From contig NZ_LN879456.1 of assembly GCF_001403615.1 (NCBI RefSeq), positions 1,178,001 to 1,242,000 on the forward strand: 64,000 nt of DNA, in the 5' to 3' direction. The notes beneath the pieces are model-generated. The model was not told the origin of the DNA and did not search any database. It saw only the letters and a list, made by a program, of their open reading frames with translations. A program made the position numbers and the translations under genes. Shown piece by piece: positions 44,421-53,199 of the stretch. How positions within the stretch are numbered: the first letter of the stretch is position 1; every line of letters starts with the position of its first letter. The DNA is from Desnuesiella massiliensis (GTDB taxonomy: Bacteria > Bacillota > Clostridia > Clostridiales > Clostridiaceae).

Positions 44421-46208
44421 TCACACACTATTATTTCTATTTTCTCTATTTTTTGATACTAGATATGTCAACGTTTCTAACTGTGTTTCCTTTGCAGCCT
44501 TACCACCGTCTCCACATGTGGCGTGTTCTGTATAGGAACACACTTTTCCCTCTTTTGAATCACCATTAAATTTTACCACATCTTTACCTTTTAATGAATG
44601 GCTCATGCCAGAATTAAATATGAATGTTAGCATATATGGATCTTTATTTCCTTCTTCATCCGTTCCACCTAATATTATTTTATTAACTGCACTTTCAAAA
44701 ACTACTCTATCAAATTCTTTTATAGGCTTATTGCTATCAAAAACTTTTCTAAAACTTTCAATTCTTTTCTTTACATCAATATTATCTTCATTAACCAGTT
44801 CTGCTTCATCTCTTTGTGTTTTAAGTTTTTCTAATTCTGTTGATAGTTCTGTGTATTTAAGTTCATAAGTATCTTTGTCTATCATTTCATCTATTCTCAT
44901 ATCAACTAATTTTCTAATCTTATTTTCTATAGCTGAAACTTCTCTTTGAAGCTTTTTTAATTCTTTTATAGAATTAGTAGCATTGATTGTATTTTCTACT
45001 GTTTCCATAAATTCTTCTACTATTTCTTTATTTTGAAGACAAAACATATTAAATGCTTCCAAAAATGCATTTTCTATTATCTTTTCGTCTATCCCTTTAC
45101 TATCTGGGCAGTATTTCTTACCTTTTTTAGTTGATACAACACAATGCCAAATGGTCTTTTCATGAGAAGTATTACTATGCCATCTTCTTCTCGTAGCCGT
45201 TCCTCCACAAAAACCACATTCAATTTTACTGCTAAATGCAAACTGCCTGCTATATTTTTCTTTTCTTCCCATATTGTTGCTTCCTGAATTTCTCTTATTT
45301 AATATCTTCTGAGCTTCATTAAACATTTCTTCTGAAATGATTGGTTCGTGATGTGAGTTAATATAATATTTTTCTTCTTCTCCCATATTATCAAGTCTTC
45401 TATGGGATATTGGATCAACTGTAAAAGTCTTACCTAGCAGTAAATCTCCTTTGTATTTTTCGTTTTTAATTATACCTCTTACAGAACCATCATTCCAATT
45501 TGTATTTCCCTTCTTTGTTTTATACTTTAATTTGGTAAGCTCTTTTGCTATAACAAAACAGCCTGCACCTTCTACATATCTTTGAAAAATGTATCTAACT
45601 GTCTTAGCTTCTTCTTCATTTATTGTAATTACTTTATTTATTGGATCATAATCATACCCTAAACATCCATTGAACCCAACCATTTCTCCTCTTTTCATTT
45701 TCATCTTTAATCCCATTTTTACATTAGCTGAAATAGATTCGCTTTCTTGTTGAGCTAAAGAACTTAAAATGACAAGTAGCATTTCACCATTCATTGTTAG
45801 GGTATTGATATTTTCCTTTTCAAATAAGATTGCAACATTATGTTCTTTAAGAAGTCTTACATATTTTAATGTATCTAAAGTGTTTCTTGCAAATCTGGAT
45901 ATTGATTTAGTTATTATTAAATCAATCTTCCCATCTACCGCATCATTTATCATTCTTTGGAAATCTAATCTTTTATCTGTCTGAGTCCCACTAATCGCTT
46001 CATCTGCATATATATCAACAAGTGCCCAATCCGGCTTATTTTCTACCATATTTCTATAATGTTCTACTTGGGAATTATAACTACTTAATTGTTCTTCTGA
46101 ATCCGTACTTACTCTGCAATAAGCAGCTACTCTTAATCTTTCTATAACCTTTGCATTTTTTCTATTAACTCTGCTTGTACTAGCTTTTATCACCTGAACA
46201 TCTGCCAT
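44421..46208 (-). CDS. Large serine recombinase (integrase)
   Basis: 595 aa. The catalytic domain has the nucleophile Ser in VAAYCRVSTDSEEQ (S34) and the conserved FARNTLD and SLAQQESESIS segments. A recombinase domain follows (GYDYDPINKVITINEEEA), then a zinc ribbon (CGFCGGTATRRR with HC and CPDSKG) and a coiled coil (about 410-470). Large serine recombinases integrate phages and transposons at a single att site. Full length and apparently active. Preceded by the SHOCT-like small gene; its 3' end faces the presumed element end. Confidence 0.93.
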   Translation of the reverse strand: MADVQVIKASTSRVNRKNAKVIERLRVAAYCRVSTDSEEQLSSYNSQVEHYRNMVENKPDWALVDIYADEAISGTQTDKRLDFQRMINDAVDGKIDLIITKSISRFARNTLDTLKYVRLLKEHNVAILFEKENINTLTMNGEMLLVILSSLAQQESESISANVKMGLKMKMKRGEMVGFNGCLGYDYDPINKVITINEEEAKTVRYIFQRYVEGAGCFVIAKELTKLKYKTKKGNTNWNDGSVRGIIKNEKYKGDLLLGKTFTVDPISHRRLDNMGEEEKYYINSHHEPIISEEMFNEAQKILNKRNSGSNNMGRKEKYSRQFAFSSKIECGFCGGTATRRRWHSNTSHEKTIWHCVVSTKKGKKYCPDSKGIDEKIIENAFLEAFNMFCLQNKEIVEEFMETVENTINATNSIKELKKLQREVSAIENKIRKLVDMRIDEMIDKDTYELKYTELSTELEKLKTQRDEAELVNEDNIDVKKRIESFRKVFDSNKPIKEFDRVVFESAVNKIILGGTDEEGNKDPYMLTFIFNSGMSHSLKGKDVVKFNGDSKEGKVCSYTEHATCGDGGKAAKETQLETLTYLVSKNRENRNNSV

Positions 46209-46280
46209 ATGAATCGCTCCTTCAAAACATGTATTCCTATAACTTATTAGTTACTATTATATGACTCCTATCATGTTTTT

Positions 46281-46421
46281 TCAAGCGCTGATCATACTAA
46301 TCTTATATTTTTTCATTAATTCATTTTTTATTGCTACAAATTCTTTGTTTGATATCAAATTTAATTTTAATAGTTGACTTAACATTGCAAGCTGAACACT
46401 ATATTTCATGTTATTATCCAT
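46281..46421 (-). CDS. 46-aa SHOCT-like small protein
   Basis: Encodes a 46-residue helical protein: LAMLSQLLKLNLISNKEFVA followed by IKNELMKKYKI. This matches the short SHOCT-like module (L..L...G.I...EF...K..L) often found on small proteins beside serine recombinases in clostridia. AGGGGGA lies upstream. The gap to the recombinase is 72 bases on the same strand, so co-expression is likely. A role as recombination directionality factor is conceivable but unproven. Confidence 0.6.
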   Translation of the reverse strand: MDNNMKYSVQLAMLSQLLKLNLISNKEFVAIKNELMKKYKISMISA

Positions 46422-46456
46422 ATAATAATATCCCCCTTACTTTTTCTAATCAAAAT

Positions 46457-46497
46457 AACAGGCAAAGAATTAAAAAGTCATTAATTCTTTGCCTGTT
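46457..46497 (-). terminator. Terminator of the DinG unit
   Basis: Perfect 17-bp stem AACAGGCAAAGAATTAA / TTAATTCTTTGCCTGTT downstream of the minus-strand helicase gene and upstream of the SHOCT-like gene. It separates the two units. Confidence 0.8.
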
Positions 46498-46571
46498 ACT
46501 TATAAATACAATTTGTGTTTGTTAATTTTTAATATAGGAAAAGCAGCTAATCCTGTAATTGCTTTATATTG

Positions 46572-48590
46572 TTATAAAAAATATTCTTCTTTTTTAACTT
46601 TCCTAAAAAATCTTCTCACATCATAAAGAGAATCTGTTACCCTATAATCTTTAAGAGCTTGAAGAACTCTTTTTCTGTACTTTCCTTTTAAGCTTACTCT
46701 ATAATCAAGTATTGAAATAACACCTGTATCCGTTTCACATCTTATAAGCCTTCCCATACCTTGCTTTAGCTTTATTAGCATTTCAGGGAACACAATGTAC
46801 TCTATAAATTCCTTTAGCTCCTCATACTGCATTTTTTTATGCTCATAAATAGGTGTAGGTGTTGGGAAAGGCAAATTTACAATTATAAGTGATGATAAAA
46901 TATCTCCAGGACAGTCAACGCCTTCCCAAAAGGAACCAGTTGCAAATAAAACACCGTTTTTACTCCTTTTATAAGCATCAACGATGTTCTTCTCACTTTT
47001 ATCCATCTTAAATAATGGATATTCTATTTTAGTTTTTGTTAATTCATAAACCTTTGATAACAGTGAATAGGCTGTAAATAGAACTACTGCATGTCCAAAA
47101 GATGCATCTATAAGCCTTAAAATTTCATCTGCTATGGCTGAAATATATTCCTCACTTTGCTTATCTGGATAAGGTATGTTTTCATTAATATATAGTAAGG
47201 TATTATTCTTATAGTCATAGGGTGATGAATAACTAACTTCACTTAGCTTATTACTGTAGCTCATATCTATTCCTGAAGTGCTTTTAAAATAATTAAAGCC
47301 TCTATCATCTGAAAGTGTACCTGATGTTAGTATCTTAGGCACTCCACTTTTCCATAGAACCTTATAAAGCTGTTTTTCCATATCCGTTGGAATAGAGCAA
47401 ATAGAAATTAATCTTTCACTTTGTGGATTTTCAAGCCAATAAATTATATTAACCGACCCATGAAATATTTCTATAACTTCTCTTAAACTTTCAATCATTA
47501 ACTCAAGCTGTCTATTTTTTTCAATATCAGCTTTACAATATAGGCTTATCTTATCAAGTTTTAAAATGATATTTCCAAGTATTTTTCTTTCATATGCTCC
47601 AAGTTTAACTCTAATCTGAGAACTCTCTTCCCCAAGCTCAATGTTTTTTAACTGATTTAAAAGACTTTGATAGAACTTTTTAGCCTCCAGAGATAAATCA
47701 TCTAAATAGCCTTTTGCCACTGTCAAATATGCTTTATTTCCCTTTATTTTACTTTTTAAGCTATTAACAATAATAAGTACGTCTTCATAAGAAAATCTTT
47801 TTTCAAAAATTTGAATGGCAGCATCCATTAATTTATGTGCTTCGTCAATTATTGCTACCGAATGCTCTGGCATAAGACTTGTCTTTCCTTTAGATCTTTT
47901 AATTGCATCGGCTATATAGTAGTTATGATTACAAACTTGAAAATCATGGGTTGATGATTTTACATATTTCATGAGTTCTATATAACTACAATTTTCATAA
48001 AAAGGACAACTATAATTACAGCCTTTAGGTACATTTATCTTTTGTACTATATGATTTTTAAGTCCCTTATACTCATCTAAATCTATTGAAATTTCTCCTA
48101 TTCTTAAACCTATTAATTTATTAAGCAGTTCCTTATCAATATCCTTATCACTGCTTTTCAAATAGTTCATTATTCTACTAAATCTTAAGATACAAAAATA
48201 ATGTTCTTTACCTTTTCTTAAAACTGCACTTAATGGCTTATCTATAATCTTATTATCAACTAAAATTTTTGATAAAACTGGTACATAGTTCTTAATTATG
48301 GCATTCTGTAACTCAATACTTGATGTTGATATTATTGAAACTGATTTGTTCTTACCTGTTTTATAAAGGGAATATACTATAGAGGCTACTAAATATGCAT
48401 AAGTCTTACCAGTACCTACCCCTGCTTCACAGATTGAAATATTATTATTTTTTATACCATTAAATATTTTTTTAGATAGTTCAATTTGATTATCTCTTAC
48501 TATAAATCCATTTCCATACATGAGCCTTTTGAAAATAAATTCAATCATTTCTTGTGGCTCCAATAGGAAATTTTCTCTTTCCTTTTTCAT
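46572..48590 (-). CDS. dinG: DinG/XPD-type DNA helicase
   Basis: About 672 aa SF2 helicase with Walker A CEAGVGTGKTYAYL (~45), four cysteines of an iron-sulfur domain (CNYSCPFYENC and a later VCNHN) and DEAH box AIIDEAHKLMDAA. C-terminal motifs are VLFATGSFWEGVDCPG and KLKQGMGRLIRCETDTG. DinG-type enzymes unwind DNA 5'-3' and resolve R-loops. Start 48590 follows GAGGAG; the frame is open to 48665 through a leader hairpin. Presence on a mobile element next to a GC-rich RNA-like tract is unusual. Confidence 0.88.
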   Translation of the reverse strand: MKKERENFLLEPQEMIEFIFKRLMYGNGFIVRDNQIELSKKIFNGIKNNNISICEAGVGTGKTYAYLVASIVYSLYKTGKNKSVSIISTSSIELQNAIIKNYVPVLSKILVDNKIIDKPLSAVLRKGKEHYFCILRFSRIMNYLKSSDKDIDKELLNKLIGLRIGEISIDLDEYKGLKNHIVQKINVPKGCNYSCPFYENCSYIELMKYVKSSTHDFQVCNHNYYIADAIKRSKGKTSLMPEHSVAIIDEAHKLMDAAIQIFEKRFSYEDVLIIVNSLKSKIKGNKAYLTVAKGYLDDLSLEAKKFYQSLLNQLKNIELGEESSQIRVKLGAYERKILGNIILKLDKISLYCKADIEKNRQLELMIESLREVIEIFHGSVNIIYWLENPQSERLISICSIPTDMEKQLYKVLWKSGVPKILTSGTLSDDRGFNYFKSTSGIDMSYSNKLSEVSYSSPYDYKNNTLLYINENIPYPDKQSEEYISAIADEILRLIDASFGHAVVLFTAYSLLSKVYELTKTKIEYPLFKMDKSEKNIVDAYKRSKNGVLFATGSFWEGVDCPGDILSSLIIVNLPFPTPTPIYEHKKMQYEELKEFIEYIVFPEMLIKLKQGMGRLIRCETDTGVISILDYRVSLKGKYRKRVLQALKDYRVTDSLYDVRRFFRKVKKEEYFL

Positions 48591-48609
48591 TTTCTTCTCC
48601 TCACATCTC

Positions 48610-48666
48610 CTTGACAGCACAAGGATACGGTGGAATTTACTCCACCGCATAGTTTCTGCTGTCAAG
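48610..48666 (-). promoter_or_regulatory. Leader hairpin immediately before dinG
   Basis: CTTGACAGCA pairs with TGCTGTCAAG (10 bp) and an inner CGGTGGA pairs with TCCACCG (7 bp), with two internal loops. The base of the stem ends about 10 bases before the GAGGAG site. It could be the 3' stem of the upstream RNA or a translational control element. Confidence 0.5.
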
Positions 48667-48689
48667 CAGTTTATTTATAAAAATAATTT

Positions 48690-49110
48690 TTTCTAAATTA
48701 ATATGCATCATATTTGTTCTCAACACCCCTGACACCTTCGGGCATATATCAAGTTGCTTTTGGAGAAGCATCATATAAGCTGCCATGGCTATAAGTTCTC
48801 AAACCAAAGGAGCGTTATCCCATCATTCTTTGTGGGCTGCCCAATGCCGATAAGCGTTCAAGGCAGAAGTATCATTATTTATCCCTTTGCCTGTCATCGC
48901 AATTAGTCTTTCCACAGACTATTTAAAGCTAGAGTTAATCGCTCACATATTTAATGGTCCTGGCGCTCTGCTTAAGTTGCTTGCCGTGTCCCAGCAGCAA
49001 AGGTAGTTTTCTTGATATATGGAGTATTAAATTCTCAAAGAACTATAAAAGCACTTATAAAAAATGCCTTCACTATATAGCCTTGAGAAAATACATTAGG
49101 GGACAAAAGT
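48690..49110 (-). ncRNA. Candidate structured non-coding RNA
   Basis: About 420 bases without a coding frame and clearly richer in G+C than the surrounding DNA, the usual mark of a structured RNA in an AT-rich genome. On the minus strand several local stems can be drawn: AGGCA...TGCCT (plus 48873-48905), TTATC...GATAA enclosing TGGGCAGCCCA (plus 48817-48861), and GCCATGGC (48782). It lies between a sigma-like gene and the dinG leader. The class is not known to me; raiA-like or another large Firmicute RNA motif is possible but untested. Confidence 0.5.
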
Positions 49111-49118
49111 TGAAAACT

Positions 49119-49529
49119 TTATTTATTTTTTTCTAAGATTACTTTTAATTTTTTTATTGCTCTTTGATGTTTCTTTTTTGCAGTTTCATCCTTTACTTGC
49201 AGTTTTAATGCTATTTCATTTATAGAAAGCCCAAATCTATACCTAAGCTCAATTACTTTAAGATCATCTTCTTTTAAACTTTTCAGTGCTTTTATAAGCC
49301 GTGGGTTTGAAATTAAATCAATGAATTTCATAAGCTTGTCTACCTCTTTTTCAACCTGAGAATCTTTTTCTGTTTCTGCAAATTCCACTGGCACCTCACA
49401 ACTTTGTAAATATTCCAGAGAAATGTTATGCCTATAATACTTCCGTTCATTGTTCTTTTCTTTTTTGTTTTCTTCCTCAATAACAACTTTGAATTCTTCA
49501 TTAAATTTTTGTTTTTCTTCCTTTGACAT
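49119..49529 (-). CDS. Sigma-70 region 4-like protein
   Basis: 136 aa. The C-terminal part (KALKSLKEDDLKVIELRYRF, GLSINEIALKLQVKDETAKK) is a region 4 HTH. The N-terminal half is charged, with no region 2, so it is not a complete sigma factor; such proteins act as phage- or element-encoded activators. Start ATG 49529 with AAGGAGTT upstream. First gene before the RNA-like tract and dinG. Confidence 0.75.
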   Translation of the reverse strand: MSKEEKQKFNEEFKVVIEEENKKEKNNERKYYRHNISLEYLQSCEVPVEFAETEKDSQVEKEVDKLMKFIDLISNPRLIKALKSLKEDDLKVIELRYRFGLSINEIALKLQVKDETAKKKHQRAIKKLKVILEKNK

Positions 49530-49556
49530 TTTTAATAACTCCTTTCAGAACGCAAA

Positions 49557-49585
49557 AAGGAGCCGCACAAAATGTGCGACTCCTT
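49557..49585 (-). terminator. Hairpin between sigma-like and ArpU-like genes
   Basis: AAGGAGCCGCACA / TGTGCGACTCCTT, 13 bp with one mismatch. It lies about 30 bases upstream of the sigma-like gene and overlaps its ribosome-site region only partly, so it may attenuate read-through. Confidence 0.5.
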
Positions 49586-49626
49586 CCTGAGTTTTTATAT
49601 TAATTTTTAATTTTGGGTATAAAAAA

Positions 49627-49660
49627 AGCCCTGAGGCGTATATAAACGCTTCAAGGCTAA
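49627..49660 (-). terminator. Intrinsic terminator of the ArpU-like gene
   Basis: Minus strand AGCCTTGAAGCGT / ACGCCTCAGGGCT (G-U pairs) followed by a run of seven T. Confidence 0.7.
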
Positions 49661-49743
49661 AAAACAGCTAATATTATTTCCATTGTATATATCATAGCAG
49701 TATCAAAGTATGGTGTCAGTACCAGTTATGTATCTTTTTAGTA

Positions 49744-50298
49744 TCAATCTTGTATCAATTTTATGCTTTTAATTTCTTTCATAAAATTAGGAAATAAAAA
49801 TCCCCATAGTATTGTTCCAAGTAAATTAATTGCATTTTTCTTCTCTCTATAATAGGTAGCTCTTGAACAACATAAGTAATCAATTATTTCACTTTCACTA
49901 TAAGGGTAGGCAGAAATATATATCTTATAAATTATTGAATAATACCTCTCTCCATTTTCAGGATAGGACTTTAACATAAGTAAAGCTTTTTCAATTAAAT
50001 TTATAATACTTTTACTATCTTCTATAGATTGCAGCCTACTTTCAAGTCTTGCTTCTGTTATGAATTCTTCTGTATCAGTAAGACTATGTAATAGTTCATC
50101 CAGTCTCTTTCCAGAGAAAGAAATACAATCTTCCTCTATCTCATCAAAGGAATTATTTATTCTCCATAAAACTTTATTGTATAGTTTTAAAAGCAGCTTA
50201 GTATTATGATAAATATTAGGACTTACTTTCTTATTATCTTTTATGTTACCAATTCCAGCATTAATATTATTACTTTGAATTTCTTCAAAAATAGCCAT
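49744..50298 (-). CDS. ArpU/DUF1492-like phage-type regulator
   Basis: 184 aa, mostly helical. The C-terminal YSESEIIDYLCCSRATYYRE with KKNAINLLGTIL resembles the HTH end of ArpU/RinA-type phage late-gene regulators. It is transcribed from a promoter with TTGACA (plus 50407-50412), 17 bp, TATACT, interleaved with XRE operators, so it is repressed by the divergent XRE protein if the usual logic holds. Family assignment is moderate. Confidence 0.55.
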   Translation of the reverse strand: MAIFEEIQSNNINAGIGNIKDNKKVSPNIYHNTKLLLKLYNKVLWRINNSFDEIEEDCISFSGKRLDELLHSLTDTEEFITEARLESRLQSIEDSKSIINLIEKALLMLKSYPENGERYYSIIYKIYISAYPYSESEIIDYLCCSRATYYREKKNAINLLGTILWGFLFPNFMKEIKSIKLIQD

Positions 50299-50326
50299 TT
50301 AACACATCCCCCTTACACTTTACCCA

Positions 50327-50433
50327 TTGACAGAAATATTGTTCTAAATTAGAATAATATTATGAACTTTCGTTCTAATTATAAGTATATATTGGCAAAT
50401 TTATCTTGTCAATAATTTCAAGAACAAATGTTC
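50327..50433. promoter_or_regulatory. Divergent promoters with XRE operators
   Basis: Plus promoter TTGACA (50327-50332)-N17-TAGAAT (50350-50355). Minus promoter TTGACA (50407-50412)-N17-TATACT (50384-50389). Two GAAC-N4-GTTC palindromes (50364-50375 and 50422-50433) and a related GTTCTAAATTAGAAT (50341-50355) lie across them. Confidence 0.7.
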
Positions 50434-50468
50434 TGTTTTTTAAATTTATATATTTGGAGGTCACGGAA

Positions 50469-50918
50469 ATGAATTTTGGTGATAAAATAAAATTACTCCG
50501 TAGAGAAGCTGGACTTTCTCAGGAAGACTTAGCCAAAAAGTTAGGTATTACTCAAAAATCTATCTGTAATTACGAAAATAATACTAGATTCCCTAAAGGG
50601 CAAAAAATTATTACTGGACTTGCTGAAATATTCAATGTTTCAGTAGATTACTTAATTTCAGATAATGAAAATATTTCAAGAAATGAGAATTTTATATCTT
50701 CTGCTAAAGCTGAGTTTGGTTATAAAGGTAAAAAAGAAGCAGAGATGATTTTAAAGAGAACTTCTGCAGTACTTGCAGGCGGGGAATTGTCCGATGAAGA
50801 TAAGGATGCTTTTTTTAAGTCAATTACGGAAATATATTTTGATGCAAAACAAAAGGCAAGAAAAAAATATGGTAATAAATCAGCATCTATAGGCAATGAC
50901 GATAATAAAACTCCTTAA
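50469..50918 (+). CDS. XRE-family repressor (ImmR-like)
   Basis: About 149 aa. N-terminal HTH_3 (KIKLLRREAGLSQEDLAKKL, GITQKSICNYENNTRFP). The C-terminal tail is helical and charged. ImmR-type repressors of ICEs and prophages are cleaved by a partner ImmA protease, which lies 15 bases downstream. Start 50469 follows TGGAGGT. It should bind the GAAC-N4-GTTC sites and hold the divergent ArpU-like gene off. Confidence 0.88.
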   Translation: MNFGDKIKLLRREAGLSQEDLAKKLGITQKSICNYENNTRFPKGQKIITGLAEIFNVSVDYLISDNENISRNENFISSAKAEFGYKGKKEAEMILKRTSAVLAGGELSDEDKDAFFKSITEIYFDAKQKARKKYGNKSASIGNDDNKTP

Positions 50919-50933
50919 GAGAGGTAATTGCTT

Positions 50934-51440
50934 ATGACTAATTTTATTTCTAAAGAAGTGGATAAGCTTATTAAAAAATATAAGACAAGAGATCCTTTTG
51001 AAATGGCTAAAGATATGAAAATTAATATATGCTATCATGATTTAGGCAACTTAAAAGGATATTATTTTTACCAGTCTAAATTTAGATACATTGTAATAAA
51101 CAAGAACATTCAAGAAGAACTTTTACCAGTAATATGTGCTCATGAGCTTGGACACGATAGATTTCATCAAAATTATGCCAAAAATGATGCCATAAGAGAA
51201 TTCTCTTTGTTTGACATGACTTCAAAGTCCGAAAGAGAAGCTAATCTTTTCGCATCAGAACTATTAATTCCAGACTCTACTATGATGGAATTATTTAATG
51301 AAGACTGTACCTTTTCATCAGTAGCTGCTGAACTAAACGTGCCTATTGAGTTAGTTGATTTTAAAAGTCAAATATTAAAAGCTAAAGGGTATAATATAAG
51401 TCCACTATGCATTTCTAAAGGAAACTTTTTAAAGAAGTAA
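50934..51440 (+). CDS. ImmA/IrrE-family metalloprotease
   Basis: About 168 aa with the zinc motif VICAHELGHDRFHQN (HExxH) and a downstream EREANLFASELLIP block that gives the third ligand. In ICEBs1-like elements ImmA cleaves ImmR after DNA damage or quorum signals to derepress excision. Start 50934 follows GAGAGG. Translationally linked to the XRE gene. Confidence 0.9.
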   Translation: MTNFISKEVDKLIKKYKTRDPFEMAKDMKINICYHDLGNLKGYYFYQSKFRYIVINKNIQEELLPVICAHELGHDRFHQNYAKNDAIREFSLFDMTSKSEREANLFASELLIPDSTMMELFNEDCTFSSVAAELNVPIELVDFKSQILKAKGYNISPLCISKGNFLKK

Positions 51441-51478
51441 AAAGCATTGAACTTTTTTGATTTGAGTCAATGCTTTTT
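51439..51478. terminator. Bidirectional intrinsic terminator
   Basis: AAAAAGCATTGA / TCAATGCTTTTT between the convergent ImmA gene and IrrE-Fic gene, with T runs on both sides. Confidence 0.85.
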
Positions 51479-51483
51479 ATATT

Positions 51484-52854
51484 TTACAGTTTAAATTTAG
51501 TATTTAATTGAATCATTGACTTTAGTATCTCTCTATAAAAAACTTCACATAAATAAGAATAATCATTATTTAGATCTGCTTCTTTTAAAGCTTCATAGTA
51601 ATAATCTTTATTTTCATATTTTAAGTAGACAGGAGGTAGCCCTTTAATCTTAAATAGCCAATTTAACATAACCCTAGAACACCTGCCGTTTCCGTCAATA
51701 AATGGATGAATTACAGTTATTCTATGATGGATTTTTACAGCTTCTTCAACATATTCTGCGGTAGACATGTTATTCATTTTATTTATTAATTCCTTTAACT
51801 TTTCTTCTAGTTTTAACAGCTCATTAATTATATTATTATAGTCAACTGTTTCAAACTTTGCTTCTGTAACAAAATTATTCGAGTTTCTTATTTTCCCTGC
51901 GGCTTCTGGGAATGGTGCAAATTGAAAAAGCATAGTATGTAGCTTTAAAAGTTTAAAAATACTAATTGATTCTTCAGTTTCTAGTAAAAAATCATAGATA
52001 GATGCATGTCCAACAACTTCAATTATATCTTTGTATTCAGATTTACAATATTCACTGTTTTGCTTATAAATTCTAATATCTGTTAGAATTTCAGCAACAT
52101 CCTCTCTATCAATATTTACCCCTTCAAGTCTATTTTCATTATAAATAAAGTCATTTTTGAATTTATACCAAACAGCCTTGCTTTCATTGTTATAAAAATA
52201 ATCATAGGAATTTATTATATTTCTTAATAATGATGAATCATATTTCTTAAGCCCTAGCTCAATTCGCTTTTTATCAGGTTTAAATTTATTTATTCGCTTT
52301 TTTAGCTTTGAGGGTTCTATGTCTCCCTCAACTTTATTAAGTTTATAAGCTATATTAAACACACATGCTTCAAAACTTACGCCAAAATAATCAGCAATGT
52401 AAATAATATTTTCAAAACTTACATAGCCATTATTTTCAAACTTCTCTACCTGTTTTTTTAATTCTTCTGTTGGCATTAATAATTCACTAGCAAATTTATC
52501 AGCATACTTTTCAATAGGATTTTTTTCTCTTCCATCAATTGGACATATGGAACTTTCATTTTTATCTTTTATATGATGGCATAGTTCATGTGCGGCTGTA
52601 AATCTTTGTCTTGTTATTGGTCTATTGTTATTTATACCTACAATAGCTATATCATCCTCATCTTCAGGAACAATATAAATACCTTCTAAATCCTTAAAAT
52701 CCCTGAATTGATAAACTACATTCATCTGCTTTAAAATATCAAAAGGATCTATTGGATAAGAAGGTATTCTTTGAAAAAAATATATTTCTAAAACTTTCTT
52801 TGCAAGAATTTCTGGCTTATAGAAATAATCTGATAAATCTATACTACTAAACAT
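51484..52854 (-). CDS. IrrE-type metalloprotease fused to Fic domain
   Basis: 456 aa. N-terminal ImmA/IrrE domain (about 15-165) with FTAAHELCHHIKD (HELCH 89-93) and YADKFASELLMP. C-terminal Fic domain (about 225-430) with the full active motif HPFIDGNGRCSR (H383-R394) and an upstream NRLEG (241-245) at the place of the usual inhibitory IEG helix. Fic enzymes usually AMPylate proteins. Overlaps the XRE gene by 8 bases. The protease half could act on the XRE partner or control the Fic half. Confidence 0.9.
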   Translation of the reverse strand: MFSSIDLSDYFYKPEILAKKVLEIYFFQRIPSYPIDPFDILKQMNVVYQFRDFKDLEGIYIVPEDEDDIAIVGINNNRPITRQRFTAAHELCHHIKDKNESSICPIDGREKNPIEKYADKFASELLMPTEELKKQVEKFENNGYVSFENIIYIADYFGVSFEACVFNIAYKLNKVEGDIEPSKLKKRINKFKPDKKRIELGLKKYDSSLLRNIINSYDYFYNNESKAVWYKFKNDFIYNENRLEGVNIDREDVAEILTDIRIYKQNSEYCKSEYKDIIEVVGHASIYDFLLETEESISIFKLLKLHTMLFQFAPFPEAAGKIRNSNNFVTEAKFETVDYNNIINELLKLEEKLKELINKMNNMSTAEYVEEAVKIHHRITVIHPFIDGNGRCSRVMLNWLFKIKGLPPVYLKYENKDYYYEALKEADLNNDYSYLCEVFYREILKSMIQLNTKFKL

Positions 52855-53176
52855 TTGCTACAAGTCTCTCTTTTATTTTTTTCTTGAATTCAATTAAATT
52901 CATTATTTCTTCTTTATCTATATCTGAAAGACTAGAAAATGCTCTTGCAAACATTTTAGTTTCTTTGGTATTGTCCTGATCATAAACTAACTCATCTAAG
53001 GTTACTCCATATAATTCAGCAAATTGCTTTAATTCATCTGCTGTTACTTTTCTACTTCCCGTTTCGATAGCAGTTATTGTTGTTCTATGAACCTTCATTA
53101 CATCGGCAACATATTCTTGTGAAAGTCCTAAGTTTTTTCTAGCTTGTTTAAGCCTTTCATTTAACTTATTTGACAT
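52847..53176 (-). CDS. XRE-family regulator, partner of IrrE-Fic
   Basis: About 109 aa. HTH_3 LKQARKNLGLSQEYVADVMK, VHRTTITAIETGSRKV, then a short C-terminal helix. The ATG at 53176 follows AAGGAAG; an in-frame GTG is at 53185. It overlaps the IrrE-Fic gene, and its own promoter has a 12-bp-arm palindrome, so it is likely an autorepressor and may be the substrate of the IrrE domain. Confidence 0.88.
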   Translation of the reverse strand: MSNKLNERLKQARKNLGLSQEYVADVMKVHRTTITAIETGSRKVTADELKQFAELYGVTLDELVYDQDNTKETKMFARAFSSLSDIDKEEIMNLIEFKKKIKERLVANV

Positions 53177-53199
53177 ACCTCTCACTTCCTTTCACTATT

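Noticed and set aside
48690..49110. Group I or group II intron
   Set aside because: No intron-encoded protein, no recognisable P7/domain V sequence and no split gene at the ends.
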